Below are positions 1 to 8,480 of a stretch of 56,425 bases of DNA, in pieces. The stretch is from positions 1 through 56,425 of the forward strand of contig CALVPY010000015.1 in the NCBI GenBank assembly GCA_944354535.1, written 5' to 3'. Both the position numbers and the translations under genes were made by a program. Within the stretch, counting starts at the first letter, position 1. Each line of letters starts with the position of its first letter. The notes under the pieces are model-generated. The model was not told where the DNA came from and did not search any database. It was given only the letters and a program-made list of their open reading frames with translations. Source of the stretch: an uncultured Clostridia bacterium. Lineage in GTDB: Bacteria > Bacillota > Clostridia > Christensenellales > Borkfalkiaceae.

Positions 1-810
1 GGCACGCCCACCATGGGCGGGCTGGGCTTTACGCTCGCCGCGGCGGGCGCTTCCCTTCTCCTCTTCAAGGGAGACGGCCGCCTCTTTCCCGCCCTCGCGG
101 TGGGGGGAGGGTACCTTCTCGTCGGGCTTTTGGACGACCTATTGAAAAAGCGGCGGAAGGACAACCTCGGCCTCCGTCCCTATCAGAAGATCTGCTTTCA
201 GCTCGCTGTCGCGCTCATCGCGGCGTTTTACAGCCTGTACGCGGGGGCGAACAAAGTGTATCTCCCCTTCACAAAGCAGATGGTAGACCTTTCCTGGGGC
301 ATCGTGCCGCTCGGCGTCTTTGTCTTTCTTGCGACGGTCAACTGCGTCAACTTAACGGACGGGCTGGACGGGCTCGCGGGCTCCGTTTCGGCGGTGTTTT
401 TCCTCTTTCTGGGGGTGCTGTTATCGCTCGAAGGGCAGGGCGGCGGGCTCGAAGTGCTCTCCTTCTGCCTTGCGGGGGCGCTCGCCGCCTTCCTTGTCTT
501 CAACGTCGACCGCGCCCGCGTCTTCATGGGGGATACGGGCTCGCTCGCCCTCGGCGGTTTTGCGGCGGCTATTTCCCTCTTTTCGGGGAACGTCCTTCTT
601 CTGCCCTTTTTGGGGGCGATGTTCGTCCTATCCGGCATATCCGTCATCCTTCAGGTCATATCCTATCAAGCGAGGGGCAAGCGCATCTTTTTAATGGCGC
701 CCATCCATCATCATTTTCAGGAGAAGGGTTTTTCGGAGGGCAAGATCGCCTACTGCTATGCGGCGGTCACGGCGTTTTTCGGGCTTTTGCTGCTCCTTCC
801 CTATCTTTAA
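1..810 (+). CDS. mraY: MraY, phospho-N-acetylmuramoyl-pentapeptide transferase (5' end missing)
   Basis: MraY transfers phospho-MurNAc-pentapeptide from UDP to undecaprenyl phosphate, making lipid I at the cytoplasmic face of the membrane. The frame is open from base 1 and reads GTPTMGG, the conserved early MraY motif, so about 50 N-terminal residues lie upstream of the window; 269 residues are visible. Hydrophobic segments alternate with the family motifs: the paired aspartates in LLDDLLKK, NCVNLTDGLDGLAG, FMGDTGSLALGG and the C-terminal histidine motif PIHHHFQ. The gene is followed after 9 bases by murD, whose SD AAGGAGG overlaps the end of mraY, so the two are co-transcribed. The first visible ATG (13) is internal to the conserved motif and is not the true start. 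Confidence 0.97.
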   Translation, partial: GTPTMGGLGFTLAAAGASLLLFKGDGRLFPALAVGGGYLLVGLLDDLLKKRRKDNLGLRPYQKICFQLAVALIAAFYSLYAGANKVYLPFTKQMVDLSWGIVPLGVFVFLATVNCVNLTDGLDGLAGSVSAVFFLFLGVLLSLEGQGGGLEVLSFCLAGALAAFLVFNVDRARVFMGDTGSLALGGFAAAISLFSGNVLLLPFLGAMFVLSGISVILQVISYQARGKRIFLMAPIHHHFQEKGFSEGKIAYCYAAVTAFFGLLLLLPYL

Positions 811-819
811 GGAGGCATC

Positions 820-2232
820 ATGCTGTTCTCTCAACAGGTCTTTCTGGTGGCGGGGCTCTCCCGCTCGGGTGTTTCGGCGGCGGAATTTCTCCTCTCCCGC
901 GGCGCCAAAGTGTATGCTTATGACGACGCAGAGGAGGGGAGCGCGCAAAAAGCGATGGCTTCGCTTGCGGAAAAGGGCTGCCGCATCGTACATAGAGAAG
1001 AACTTTCCGAATGCGCCAAAGAGTGCGATATCCTCGTCTTGAGCCCCGGCATCCCCATCGACCACCCGCTCGCGCGCTTTTTTCGCGGCCTCGGGAAGCG
1101 GGTGACGGGGGAGATGGAGCTGGGCGCTTTGGCGCTTTCCTGCCCCGCCGTCGCCGTCACGGGCACCAACGGCAAGACGACCACCGTCACCATGCTCGAG
1201 CGCATCTTCCGCGCGGCGGGCAAGGAGTGTTTCGCCTGCGGGAACAACGGGCTCCCGCTCACCACGGCGGCGGAAAAACTCAAAAGCAGCGGCGTTGCCG
1301 CCGTCGAAGTCTCCTCCTTTCAGCTCGAGACGCTTTCCTCCCTGCGCCCGCACGTCGCCGTCGTCCTCAACATCGCGGAGGATCATCTCGACCGCCACTA
1401 CAACATGGAAAACTACATCTATCTGAAGCGCAAACTGCTCAAAAACTGCACGGAGAGCGAGTACGCCGTCCTCAACCGCGACGACCCTGTCGTGCGTTCG
1501 TTCGCCGAGCACACCAAGGCGCACGTCGTGTGGTTTTCCTCCAAAGAGCGCGTCGAAGGTGCGTATTTGGAGGACGATCATCTCTGTTTCAAGGGGGAGA
1601 AGGTGCTCTCCACGGACGATCTTTCGGTGCGCGGGGAACACAATGTGCAGAACGCCCTTGCCGCGATTGCCGCGGCAAAACTCATGGGCGTGGGGAGCGA
1701 GGCGATCGAAGGCGCGCTCTCTTCCTTCAAGGGGGTCTCGCACCGCCTTGAAAAGGTGCTCGAAAAGAATGGCGTTATCTACATCGACGATTCCAAGGCG
1801 ACCAACGTCGATTCCTGTCTGAAAGCGGTCGCGGGGCTGGACAGGGAGACGGTGCTTCTTGTCGGCGGGAAGGACAAGGGAGAGCAGTTCGGGCCGCTCT
1901 TTTCTGCACTCAAACGCTCGCGCGTCGTACACGCGGTGCTCTTCGGCGAGTGCGCCTTCCGCCTCATGAACGCCGCGATGGAGGAAAACTTCACCGCCGT
2001 CACTCTCTGCCGTCCCTTCGAGGTCGCCGTGCGCGTCGCCTGCCTCACGGCGCGGCCGGGGCAGAACGTGCTCCTCTCGCCCGCCGCGGCGAGTTTCGAC
2101 GATTTCCGCAGCTTCGAGGAGCGGGGCGAAAAGTTTGCTTCTCTCGTTAAGGCGTATGCGGAGTGCGCTGCCGAGGCGGCGGGGGACGGGGAGAGGGGAG
2201 AAACGGGCAAAGAGGATAAAGCGCTTGACTGA
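820..2232 (+). CDS. murD: MurD, UDP-N-acetylmuramoyl-L-alanine:D-glutamate ligase
   Basis: MurD is the ATP-dependent cytoplasmic ligase that adds D-glutamate to UDP-MurNAc-L-Ala. The 470-residue protein has the usual Mur order: an N-terminal nucleotide-substrate domain beginning VFLVAGLSRSGVSAAEFL, a central ATPase domain with P-loop GTNGKTTT at about residues 115-122, and a C-terminal ligase domain with DDSKATN and LVGGKDKG. ATG 820 is preceded by a strong AAGGAGG. The C-terminus carries an extra charged tail rich in Glu, Gly and Lys after the usual FEERGEKF motif. Its last codons overlap the likely start of ftsW, which suggests translational coupling. Confidence 0.96.
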   Translation: MLFSQQVFLVAGLSRSGVSAAEFLLSRGAKVYAYDDAEEGSAQKAMASLAEKGCRIVHREELSECAKECDILVLSPGIPIDHPLARFFRGLGKRVTGEMELGALALSCPAVAVTGTNGKTTTVTMLERIFRAAGKECFACGNNGLPLTTAAEKLKSSGVAAVEVSSFQLETLSSLRPHVAVVLNIAEDHLDRHYNMENYIYLKRKLLKNCTESEYAVLNRDDPVVRSFAEHTKAHVVWFSSKERVEGAYLEDDHLCFKGEKVLSTDDLSVRGEHNVQNALAAIAAAKLMGVGSEAIEGALSSFKGVSHRLEKVLEKNGVIYIDDSKATNVDSCLKAVAGLDRETVLLVGGKDKGEQFGPLFSALKRSRVVHAVLFGECAFRLMNAAMEENFTAVTLCRPFEVAVRVACLTARPGQNVLLSPAAASFDDFRSFEERGEKFASLVKAYAECAAEAAGDGERGETGKEDKALD

Positions 2233-3370
2233 AAAGAGCCGCGCGCTTATGTTCAGATTTCCCCGTGCAGCGTCCGGGCGGCGGGGGAGGGGGGATGTGC
2301 TCTTTTTGGGCGGCGTCGTTGCGATCGCGGCGATCGGCGTGCTCTTCGTGTATTCGGCGAGCTGCTACACGGCGAAGGTACAGTACGGCGATGAGTTTTA
2401 TTTCCTCAAAAAGCAGCTTTTGGGGTTTTTCTTGGGGCTTTTCGCGATCGCCTTTCTCTCCCGTGCGGACGCCGCGCGCTGGAGAAAAGCGGGCGTTCCC
2501 GCGCTCGCCGCGGCCGTTCTCCTGCTTGCGGCGGTGTTCATTCCGGGGCTCGGGAAGACGAGCTACGGCGCCACCCGCTGGCTGGGGCTGGGGCCCGTCA
2601 CCCTGCAGCCTTCCGAGCTTGCCAAGTTTGCCTTCGTGCTCTTTTCGGCAGGGCATTTCGCTTCCGATCCCTCCCGTCCGCGCCGCTTTTGGGGCATCCT
2701 TCCCGTCCTCGGGGCGGGCGTCTCCCTCTGCGTCCTCATCCTGCTGGAGCCCAATCTCTCCGTCACCATGGTCATGGGCGCGCTCATGCTGGGGATGCTC
2801 TTCCTTGCAGGCACGCCGATAAAGACGCTCCTTCTCATCCTCCTTCCCATCCTTTTGGCAATACCCGTGCTCATCTTTGCGGAGCCATACCGCCTTCGCC
2901 GCCTCATGGCGTTCCTCGATCCGTGGTCGTCCCCGCAGGATGAGGGCTATCAGCTCATCCAGTCGCTCTATGCGCTCGCAAACGGCGATCTGTTCGGCGT
3001 CGGATTGTTCTCTTCGCGGCAGAAATACCGCTTTCTGCCCTTTGCCGAGAGCGATTTCATCCTCTCCGTCATCGCCGAGGAGACGGGCTTTTTCGGCGTT
3101 CTGTGCCTGTTTCTCCTCATCGGGTTCGTCGTGTGGCGGGGATTCCGCATCGCGGCGAACGCGCGCACGTTTTACGAATATCTGCTCGTTTCGGGCATCA
3201 TGTTCGCCTTTGCGGTGCAGGCGGCGCTCAACGCGCTCGTCGTCAGCGGCTGCGTGCCGCCCACGGGGCTGCCTCTCCCCCTCGTGAGCGCGGGCAATAC
3301 CTCGCTTCTCGTCACGATGGCGGGCATGGGGGTCGTGTTCGGCGTGTCACGGCGGCGCGGCCCGTCATAA
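2225..3370 (+). CDS. ftsW: FtsW, septal lipid II polymerase (SEDS glycosyltransferase)
   Basis: FtsW is a SEDS-family peptidoglycan glycosyltransferase that works with a class b PBP at the septum. The protein has about ten hydrophobic segments with SEDS signatures: LFVYSASCYTA near the N-terminus, GATRWLGLGPVTLQPSE, LEPNLSVTM, DEGYQLIQSLYALANG, ESDFILSVIAEETG (its Asp lies in the region of the catalytic Asp of this family) and GLPLPLVSAGNTSL. I chose TTG 2225 because AGAGG sits 9 bases upstream; it overlaps the end of murD by 8 bases. ATG 2249 is a possible alternative start. A longer in-frame extension back to 2135 adds only an Arg-rich stretch inside murD and is unlikely. Its place after murD and before murA and ftsQ favours FtsW over RodA or SpoVE. 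Confidence 0.93.
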   Translation: MTEKSRALMFRFPRAASGRRGRGDVLFLGGVVAIAAIGVLFVYSASCYTAKVQYGDEFYFLKKQLLGFFLGLFAIAFLSRADAARWRKAGVPALAAAVLLLAAVFIPGLGKTSYGATRWLGLGPVTLQPSELAKFAFVLFSAGHFASDPSRPRRFWGILPVLGAGVSLCVLILLEPNLSVTMVMGALMLGMLFLAGTPIKTLLLILLPILLAIPVLIFAEPYRLRRLMAFLDPWSSPQDEGYQLIQSLYALANGDLFGVGLFSSRQKYRFLPFAESDFILSVIAEETGFFGVLCLFLLIGFVVWRGFRIAANARTFYEYLLVSGIMFAFAVQAALNALVVSGCVPPTGLPLPLVSAGNTSLLVTMAGMGVVFGVSRRRGPS

Positions 3371-3448
3371 GATGGTAGTACGGAACGCGGGGCGCGCGCG
3401 GCCATCGGCCGGGCGGAGCTTCGCTGTTTTCGTCACGGGGAGAACAAT

Positions 3449-4705
3449 ATGGACAAATTACTCATTACGGGCGGCAGGCGGCTCTTCGGCAGCGTGAACG
3501 TCTCGGCAGCCAAGAATGCCGTCCTGCCGCTGTTCGCCGCCTCCGTGCTCACGGAGGAAGCCGTCACCATCCGCGGTGTCCCCGCCATCTCCGATGCTCT
3601 CTGTATGGCTCAGATCCTGCGCGAGCTGGGTGCGGAAGTGACTTTTTCGGGCGGCGACGTTACCATCGACAGCGCCTCCTCCTGTTCGCACGAGATCCCG
3701 CCCTCCCTCACGCGGGAGCTCAGGTCTTCCGTCTTTATGCTCGGCTCCCTCCTCACCCGCTTCCGCCGTGCCGTCATCGCATACCCCGGCGGCTGCGACA
3801 TCGGCCTCAGGCCCATCGATATGCATCTCGGGGCTTTGAGAAGATTGGGCGTGCGCATCGACGAAGAGGACGGATACATCTTCTGCCGGTGCGAAAAACT
3901 CAAGGGCGCGGAGATCTCCCTCGATTTTCCCAGCGTGGGGGCGACGGAGAACGTGCTCCTTGCCGCCGTCATGGCGGAAGGGGAGACGGTTTTAAGGGGC
4001 GCCGCCCGCGAGCCTGAGATCGTCGATCTTCAAAACTTCCTCAACGCGATGGGGGCGAAGGTCGCGGGGGCGGGTACCGACGTCATCACGATCGAGGGAG
4101 TAAAAAAGCTCAGAGGCGTCTCGTATACCCCCATGAAAGACCGTATTGAGGCGGGCACCTATCTCATCATGGCCGCCGTCTGCGGGGGAGAAGTGGAGAC
4201 GGTGGGGGCGGAGCCCGAGAATATCGGCCTCCTTTTACATAAATTGCGTGAAAACGGTTGCAAGATCGGGGCAAAAAATGATAAAATAAGAATAGAAAGT
4301 ACGGGGAAGCTTCGGTGCAACCGCCGCATCGAGACGATGCCCTTCCCGGGGTTCCCCACCGACCTGCAGGCGCAGGCCGCCGCCCTCAACAGCAGTGCGG
4401 AGGGGTGTGCGCTCATCGTCGAAAATCTGTTCGAAACGCGGTTCAAGTATGTGCCCGAGCTCATCAAGATGGGCGCAGACATCGAAGTCAAGGGAAGGAC
4501 GGCGCTCATCCGCGGTGTTCCCCGCCTGCACGGGGCGGCTCTCGTTGCGGGAGATCTGAGGGGAGCCGCAGCGCTCGTCGTCGCGGCGCTCGGCGCGGAG
4601 GGGGAGAGCGAAGTTTTGGATCTTTCCCACCTCGACCGCGGCTATGAAGACCTGCCGCACAAACTCAAAAAGCTCGGGGCGAAGATCGCGCGCGTGCGCG
4701 TCTGA
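3449..4705 (+). CDS. murA: MurA, UDP-N-acetylglucosamine 1-carboxyvinyltransferase
   Basis: MurA catalyses the first committed step of peptidoglycan synthesis, transfer of enolpyruvate from PEP to UDP-GlcNAc in the cytosol. The 418-residue length is standard. The N-terminal SAAKNAVLPLFAAS motif carries the Lys-Asn pair. The loop PGGCDIGLRPIDMHL places a Cys at residue 116, the position attacked by fosfomycin, so this enzyme has the sensitive form rather than the Asp variant. PFPGFPTDLQAQ and the C-terminal HLDRGYEDL are also typical. ATG 3449 follows GGGGAG. It sits where murG and murB would lie in Bacillus-type clusters, between ftsW and ftsQ. Confidence 0.97.
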   Translation: MDKLLITGGRRLFGSVNVSAAKNAVLPLFAASVLTEEAVTIRGVPAISDALCMAQILRELGAEVTFSGGDVTIDSASSCSHEIPPSLTRELRSSVFMLGSLLTRFRRAVIAYPGGCDIGLRPIDMHLGALRRLGVRIDEEDGYIFCRCEKLKGAEISLDFPSVGATENVLLAAVMAEGETVLRGAAREPEIVDLQNFLNAMGAKVAGAGTDVITIEGVKKLRGVSYTPMKDRIEAGTYLIMAAVCGGEVETVGAEPENIGLLLHKLRENGCKIGAKNDKIRIESTGKLRCNRRIETMPFPGFPTDLQAQAAALNSSAEGCALIVENLFETRFKYVPELIKMGADIEVKGRTALIRGVPRLHGAALVAGDLRGAAALVVAALGAEGESEVLDLSHLDRGYEDLPHKLKKLGAKIARVRV

Positions 4706-4732
4706 ATCGTCTTTTTCTGCAAGGAGATACGA

Positions 4733-5515
4733 ATGAAGAAAAAAGTCCTCATCCTCACGGGCGTCGCCGTGGCGCTCCTCATCGCCGTCGTCGCGGCGGC
4801 GCTCAACGCCGTCTTTACGGTGGCGCGCGTCGATGTGCATTTTTCCGTCTGTTCGTCGCAGGGGGAGGAAGAGGCGGTGCGCTTGCAGGGCGATCTCGAT
4901 GAGGCCTGCATCGGCAAGAGCACGACCTTTTTGAAGCTCGAAGAAGTGCAGGCGAAGGTGGAGGAAAGCTATCCCGCTTTCCGCGTCGTTTCGGCGGAGA
5001 AAAACTTCCCCCGCACGGTGGTGCTCACCGTGGAGGAGCGGAAGGAAGCCTATGCCTTCCGCCGCGAGGACGGCCTTTATGCCATCCTCGATGAGGAGGG
5101 GGTGTATCTTTACGACAGCGAGCGCAACGTCAACCGCCGCGGCGGGGAGAACATCCTCCTCGAAGGCTTTGAACTGCACGCGGAGCGGGCGGGCGAGAAG
5201 GTCACGGGCGAAGAGGCGGAGGCGCTTCTTCTGATGTGCGGCGCGTTCTTCGAAGAGCTCGGCGACGCCCGTGCCAACCTCGTTTCGGTGACGCTCTCTT
5301 CCGAATATGAGATGGGAGATTACTTCCTCCTCGAAATGCGCGAAGGAGTGATCATACAGATCTTCACTCCCGAAAACCATACCGAGGAGAAGGCGCAGGC
5401 GGTGATCGAAAAGTATCTTTCCCTTTCGGAGACGGAAAAGACGTACGGCTTCTTCGACGTCATCGATACCGTCGACGGCGACTTTACCGTGAGCAACCAC
5501 CGCCCTTCGCTGTGA
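4733..5515 (+). CDS. ftsQ: FtsQ/DivIB-type division protein
   Basis: This 260-residue bitopic protein has a short basic cytoplasmic end (MKKK), one membrane segment at about residues 5-27, then an extracytoplasmic POTRA-like domain with V.RVDVHFSVCSSQGEE and SYPAFRVVSAEKNFPRTVVLTVEERKEAYAF, followed by a beta domain. In this family the protein bridges FtsL/DivIC to the septal synthase. Sequence conservation is low, as is normal for FtsQ/DivIB, so the call rests on topology, the RVVSAEKNFPRTVVLTVEERK pattern and gene order (murA upstream, ftsA/ftsZ downstream). AAGGAG precedes ATG 4733. The operon ends at the terminator just downstream. Confidence 0.85.
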   Translation: MKKKVLILTGVAVALLIAVVAAALNAVFTVARVDVHFSVCSSQGEEEAVRLQGDLDEACIGKSTTFLKLEEVQAKVEESYPAFRVVSAEKNFPRTVVLTVEERKEAYAFRREDGLYAILDEEGVYLYDSERNVNRRGGENILLEGFELHAERAGEKVTGEEAEALLLMCGAFFEELGDARANLVSVTLSSEYEMGDYFLLEMREGVIIQIFTPENHTEEKAQAVIEKYLSLSETEKTYGFFDVIDTVDGDFTVSNHRPSL

Positions 5516-5541
5516 GCCGCCCTTAAATTGCATATTCTGCC

Positions 5542-5572
5542 AAAAAGCGCCCCGAGGAGGAGCGCTTTTTTT
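5542..5572 (+). terminator. Intrinsic terminator after ftsQ
   Basis: The arms AAAAAGCGC (5542-5550) and GCGCTTTTT (5562-5570) enclose an 11-base loop and run into a continuous T tract. The hairpin separates the cell-wall operon from the ftsA-ftsZ unit, which has its own promoter 30 bases further on. Confidence 0.85.
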
Positions 5573-5603
5573 AGTGGTCGAAAGGAAATCTCACCACAAT
5601 CTC

Positions 5604-5632
5604 TTGACAATATGGGCCGCCTTTGCTATAAT
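5604..5632 (+). promoter_or_regulatory. Sigma-A promoter of ftsA-ftsZ
   Basis: The -35 TTGACA (5604-5609) and -10 TATAAT (5627-5632) are both perfect consensus with a 17-base spacer, about 48 bases upstream of the ftsA start. Together with the preceding terminator, this makes ftsA-ftsZ a strongly and separately transcribed unit. Confidence 0.9.
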
Positions 5633-5680
5633 TTATGACAGAATACTATTGTATCGTAGAATACTGCAGAGGAAGGCGCA

Positions 5681-6832
5681 ATGGCGGGCAAGAGCATTGC
5701 TGTGTTGGATATCCGTTCTTCGGAAGTGGCTGTATTTGTCGGCGAGAGGGGCGTGAACAACACATTCGTCTTTAAGGCGAGCAAAACGGAATCGTACGGC
5801 GGATATCAGGACGGGGAGTTTTACGATGTCTCCGAGCTGTCCCAGGCCGTGCTCCGTGCGCTCGACGCCGTCCAGCAGGTCTGCGGGGAAAGGATCCGCA
5901 CCCTCTATGTGGGGGTACCCGGGGAGTTCACCAAGGTGGATCCGCGCGAGCAGGATCTCGGGTTCCCCAAGAAGGTCAAGATCGGCGGCAAAGAGCTCGA
6001 TCAGCTCTTTGCGATGGGCAGAAAACAGCTCAAAGGCTGGCGTTTCATCCGCGTGACGAGCATGATCTATGTCACGGCAGACAACCGCCGCGTCGCCGAT
6101 CCCGTAGGGCTGTATTCGACGGGGCTTTCGGGCGTTCTCTCTTACTTCTATGTGAGCGAATATTTTGCGGGCACGCTCGAGCATATCTTTTCCCGCCGTC
6201 ACGTCGATCTCAAATTCCTGCCCACGCAGTTTGCGATGGCGGCGTACCTTATCCCGCCCGAAACGCGCGACGAATATGCGCTCTTTCTCGATATCGGCTA
6301 TCTTTCTTCCTCGTTTTTGGTGCTGCTCGGCAACGGCGTGCTCGCCCAGCGCACCTTCTGGGCGGGGGAGGGGCAGATCGCCGTGCGCCTCATGAAGCGC
6401 TTCTCCCTCCCTTACGAGGTTGCGACGGCGCTGCTTGCTAAGGCGAACCTCTATCTGAAGCGGGATGCCAAGAACCGCGAAGTCGTCTATGGCGGCAGGA
6501 GCTACGAGATCCCCACCAAGGAGTTCATTGAAGAGGTCAAGGCGGGGCTCGACGAACTGTGCGAGCTCGTGAGCCGCTTTTTGGAAGAGTGTTCGGGCAG
6601 GGAGCTCGATAGTAAACCCATCTATGTCTCGGGCGAGGGCTTCTGCGGCATCCGCGGGGCGCTCGAGCACATGAGCAAGCGGCTGAGCTGCGTGTGCGAG
6701 CAGGTCGCGCCCGACCTTCCCTACTACAACAAACCCTCGATGAGTTCGCGTATCGCTCTCATCGATATGGCGACGGAAGATTCCCGCCGGAGCGGATCTA
6801 TAAATCGATTTTTGAATATTTTCGGAGGTTAA
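5681..6832 (+). CDS. ftsA: Divergent FtsA-like actin-fold ATPase
   Basis: FtsA tethers FtsZ filaments to the membrane. This 383-residue protein starts with an actin-type phosphate-1 strand (SIAVLDIRSSEVAVFVGERG) and has a second phosphate loop LFLDIGYLSSSFLVLLGNG near residues 204-222, where typical FtsA proteins read DIGgGTt, so the nucleotide loop is degenerate. The region around TGLSGVLSYFYVSEYF matches the position of the FtsA-specific subdomain. The last 15 residues (GSINRFLNIFGG) form a plausible amphipathic membrane-targeting helix, as in FtsA. It lies 6 bases before ftsZ behind a consensus promoter. An SD AGAGGAAGG precedes ATG 5681. The sequence is divergent enough that automated tools may call it only a cell division protein. 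Confidence 0.8.
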   Translation: MAGKSIAVLDIRSSEVAVFVGERGVNNTFVFKASKTESYGGYQDGEFYDVSELSQAVLRALDAVQQVCGERIRTLYVGVPGEFTKVDPREQDLGFPKKVKIGGKELDQLFAMGRKQLKGWRFIRVTSMIYVTADNRRVADPVGLYSTGLSGVLSYFYVSEYFAGTLEHIFSRRHVDLKFLPTQFAMAAYLIPPETRDEYALFLDIGYLSSSFLVLLGNGVLAQRTFWAGEGQIAVRLMKRFSLPYEVATALLAKANLYLKRDAKNREVVYGGRSYEIPTKEFIEEVKAGLDELCELVSRFLEECSGRELDSKPIYVSGEGFCGIRGALEHMSKRLSCVCEQVAPDLPYYNKPSMSSRIALIDMATEDSRRSGSINRFLNIFGG

Positions 6833-6838
6833 CCACTG

Positions 6839-8371
6839 ATGTATAACGATAACGTGCCCTTCCTGGGGAGAGAAGATATGGGAGATCGCCAGCCTCAGCC
6901 CATGCCCGCAGAGCCTGAGCTCAGCGGACGTGCGCGCATCAAGGTCATCGGCGTCGGCGGCGCGGGCAACAATGCCGTCAACCGCATGATCGACGCGGGC
7001 ATCTCGAGTGCGGAATATATCGCCGTCAATACGGATGCGCAGATCCTTTCGTGCAGCAAGGCAAAGACGAAGATCCAGATCGGCGCACATTTGACGAAGG
7101 GCCTCGGCGCGGGCGCCGACCCCGAGATCGGCCGCGCTGCCGCCGAAGAGAGCAAGGAAGAGCTCGTCAAGGCGGTGGAAAAGACCGACCTTTTGTTCAT
7201 CACGGCAGGCATGGGCGGCGGCACGGGTACGGGCGCCGCACCCGTCATCGCCAAGATCGCCAAGGATATGAAGATCCTCACCGTGGCGGTCGTCACCGAA
7301 CCCTTCTCCTTCGAAGGCAAGCGCCGTATGGACAATACGATGAAGGGCATCGATAACCTTCGCAAGTATGTCGATACGCTCATCATCATCCCCAACGAAA
7401 AGATCGGGGACGTCGTTCCCCGCAACGCTCCCATGGCGGAAGCGCTCCGCGTTGCGGACGAGGTGCTGAAGCAGGGTATCCGCGGCATTGCCGATCTCAT
7501 CGTCACGCCCGCCCTCATCAACCTCGACTTCGCCGACGTCAAGACCATCCTGAAAGACCGCGGCCTCGCGCATATGGGCGTGGGCGTCGCCAAGGGCGAG
7601 AACCGCATCATGGAGGCGGTGCGCCTTGCCGTCAACTGCCCGCTCCTCGAGACGACCATCGAGGGCGCCACGGGCGTCATCCTCAACGTCGTCGGCGGCA
7701 ACGATCTCACCTTCGACGAAGTCAAGACGGCGGCAAACCTCATCCACGGCGTCGTGGACTACTCCGCAAACATCATCTTCGGTGCGTGCATCGACGAGAA
7801 TATCAGCGACGAGGTGGAAGTCACCGTCATCGCGACGGGCTTCCCTGCAGCGGGGAGGGAGAGCAGCAATCAGCTCTCTTCGCGTGCACCCGCCTATCAG
7901 CAGCAGCGCCCCGCGGCGCCCCGTCCCGCGATGCCTCAGCAGCCGCAGGCAGCGCAGCAGCCCCGTCCTCAGCAGCAGGCTCCTTCGCGGCCTCTGAGCG
8001 CTTTCTCTGCGCCTCAGCAGCAGCGCCAGCCGCAGCCCGCACAGCAGCAGGGCTTTGCGCCCCGTCCTCAGCAGCCGGGCACCTATTACGGCAACCCGCC
8101 TCAGGCGCCCACGACGCCCCGCGGCGCGTTCTACGGGAATGAGCCCCGTCAGCCGCAGAATGCGTACTACGGCACGCAGCCTCAGCCCCAGCAGAATTTG
8201 TACGATGCGCCTAATGCGGGCGCGCAGCCCTATCCTCAGAACGGGGCGGCATATGCGCAGGAGCCGCAGCATCCCATGCCGCAGGCTCCCGAGGACGATT
8301 ACACGCCCGAAAGCCCGCAGGATCAGAAACTGCCTCCCTTCGTGCAGAGGCTGCTCGGCAAAAAGAAATAA
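6839..8371 (+). CDS. ftsZ: FtsZ, tubulin-like division GTPase with long Q/P-rich linker
   Basis: FtsZ polymerises with GTP into the Z-ring. The GTPase core shows IKVIGVGGAGNNAVNRMID, the tubulin signature GGGTGTGAAP near residues 125-134, the T7-region NLDFADVKTIL, and GATGVILNVVGG. At 510 residues it is much longer than the usual 350-400. The excess is an unstructured linker (about residues 345-490) rich in Gln, Pro and Ala with repeated YYGN/FYGN/YYGT units. The C-terminal peptide LPPFVQRLLGKKK is the conserved site for FtsA and other partners. GGAGG precedes ATG 6839. A second in-frame ATG at 6878 has an even better SD (GGGGAG, 7-base spacing), so two N-termini are possible. Confidence 0.97.
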   Translation: MYNDNVPFLGREDMGDRQPQPMPAEPELSGRARIKVIGVGGAGNNAVNRMIDAGISSAEYIAVNTDAQILSCSKAKTKIQIGAHLTKGLGAGADPEIGRAAAEESKEELVKAVEKTDLLFITAGMGGGTGTGAAPVIAKIAKDMKILTVAVVTEPFSFEGKRRMDNTMKGIDNLRKYVDTLIIIPNEKIGDVVPRNAPMAEALRVADEVLKQGIRGIADLIVTPALINLDFADVKTILKDRGLAHMGVGVAKGENRIMEAVRLAVNCPLLETTIEGATGVILNVVGGNDLTFDEVKTAANLIHGVVDYSANIIFGACIDENISDEVEVTVIATGFPAAGRESSNQLSSRAPAYQQQRPAAPRPAMPQQPQAAQQPRPQQQAPSRPLSAFSAPQQQRQPQPAQQQGFAPRPQQPGTYYGNPPQAPTTPRGAFYGNEPRQPQNAYYGTQPQPQQNLYDAPNAGAQPYPQNGAAYAQEPQHPMPQAPEDDYTPESPQDQKLPPFVQRLLGKKK

Positions 8372-8386
8372 CATTGGATGAAATGA

Positions 8387-8412
8387 GCCGCCCTCGCCGA
8401 GGGCGGCTTTTT
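8387..8412 (+). terminator. Intrinsic terminator after ftsZ
   Basis: A perfect 9-bp stem, GCCGCCCTC (8387-8395) with GAGGGCGGC (8399-8407), has a 3-base loop and is followed by five T. Confidence 0.9.
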
Positions 8413-8426
8413 CGTGCGAAAAATGA

Positions 8427-8465
8427 GGCGGCGCGCCCTTTGCAAAGTGCAAAGGGCGCGCCGCC
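8427..8465 (-). terminator. 18-bp perfect hairpin, terminator of the DUF1266 gene
   Basis: GGCGGCGCGCCCTTTGCA (8427-8444) pairs perfectly with 8448-8465 around a 3-base loop. On the minus strand the hairpin is followed by TCATTTTT, so it can end transcription of the convergent gene at 8481-9620. It may also act as a backup stop for ftsZ transcripts. Confidence 0.7.
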
Positions 8466-8480
8466 GTATCTTCATGCGTT

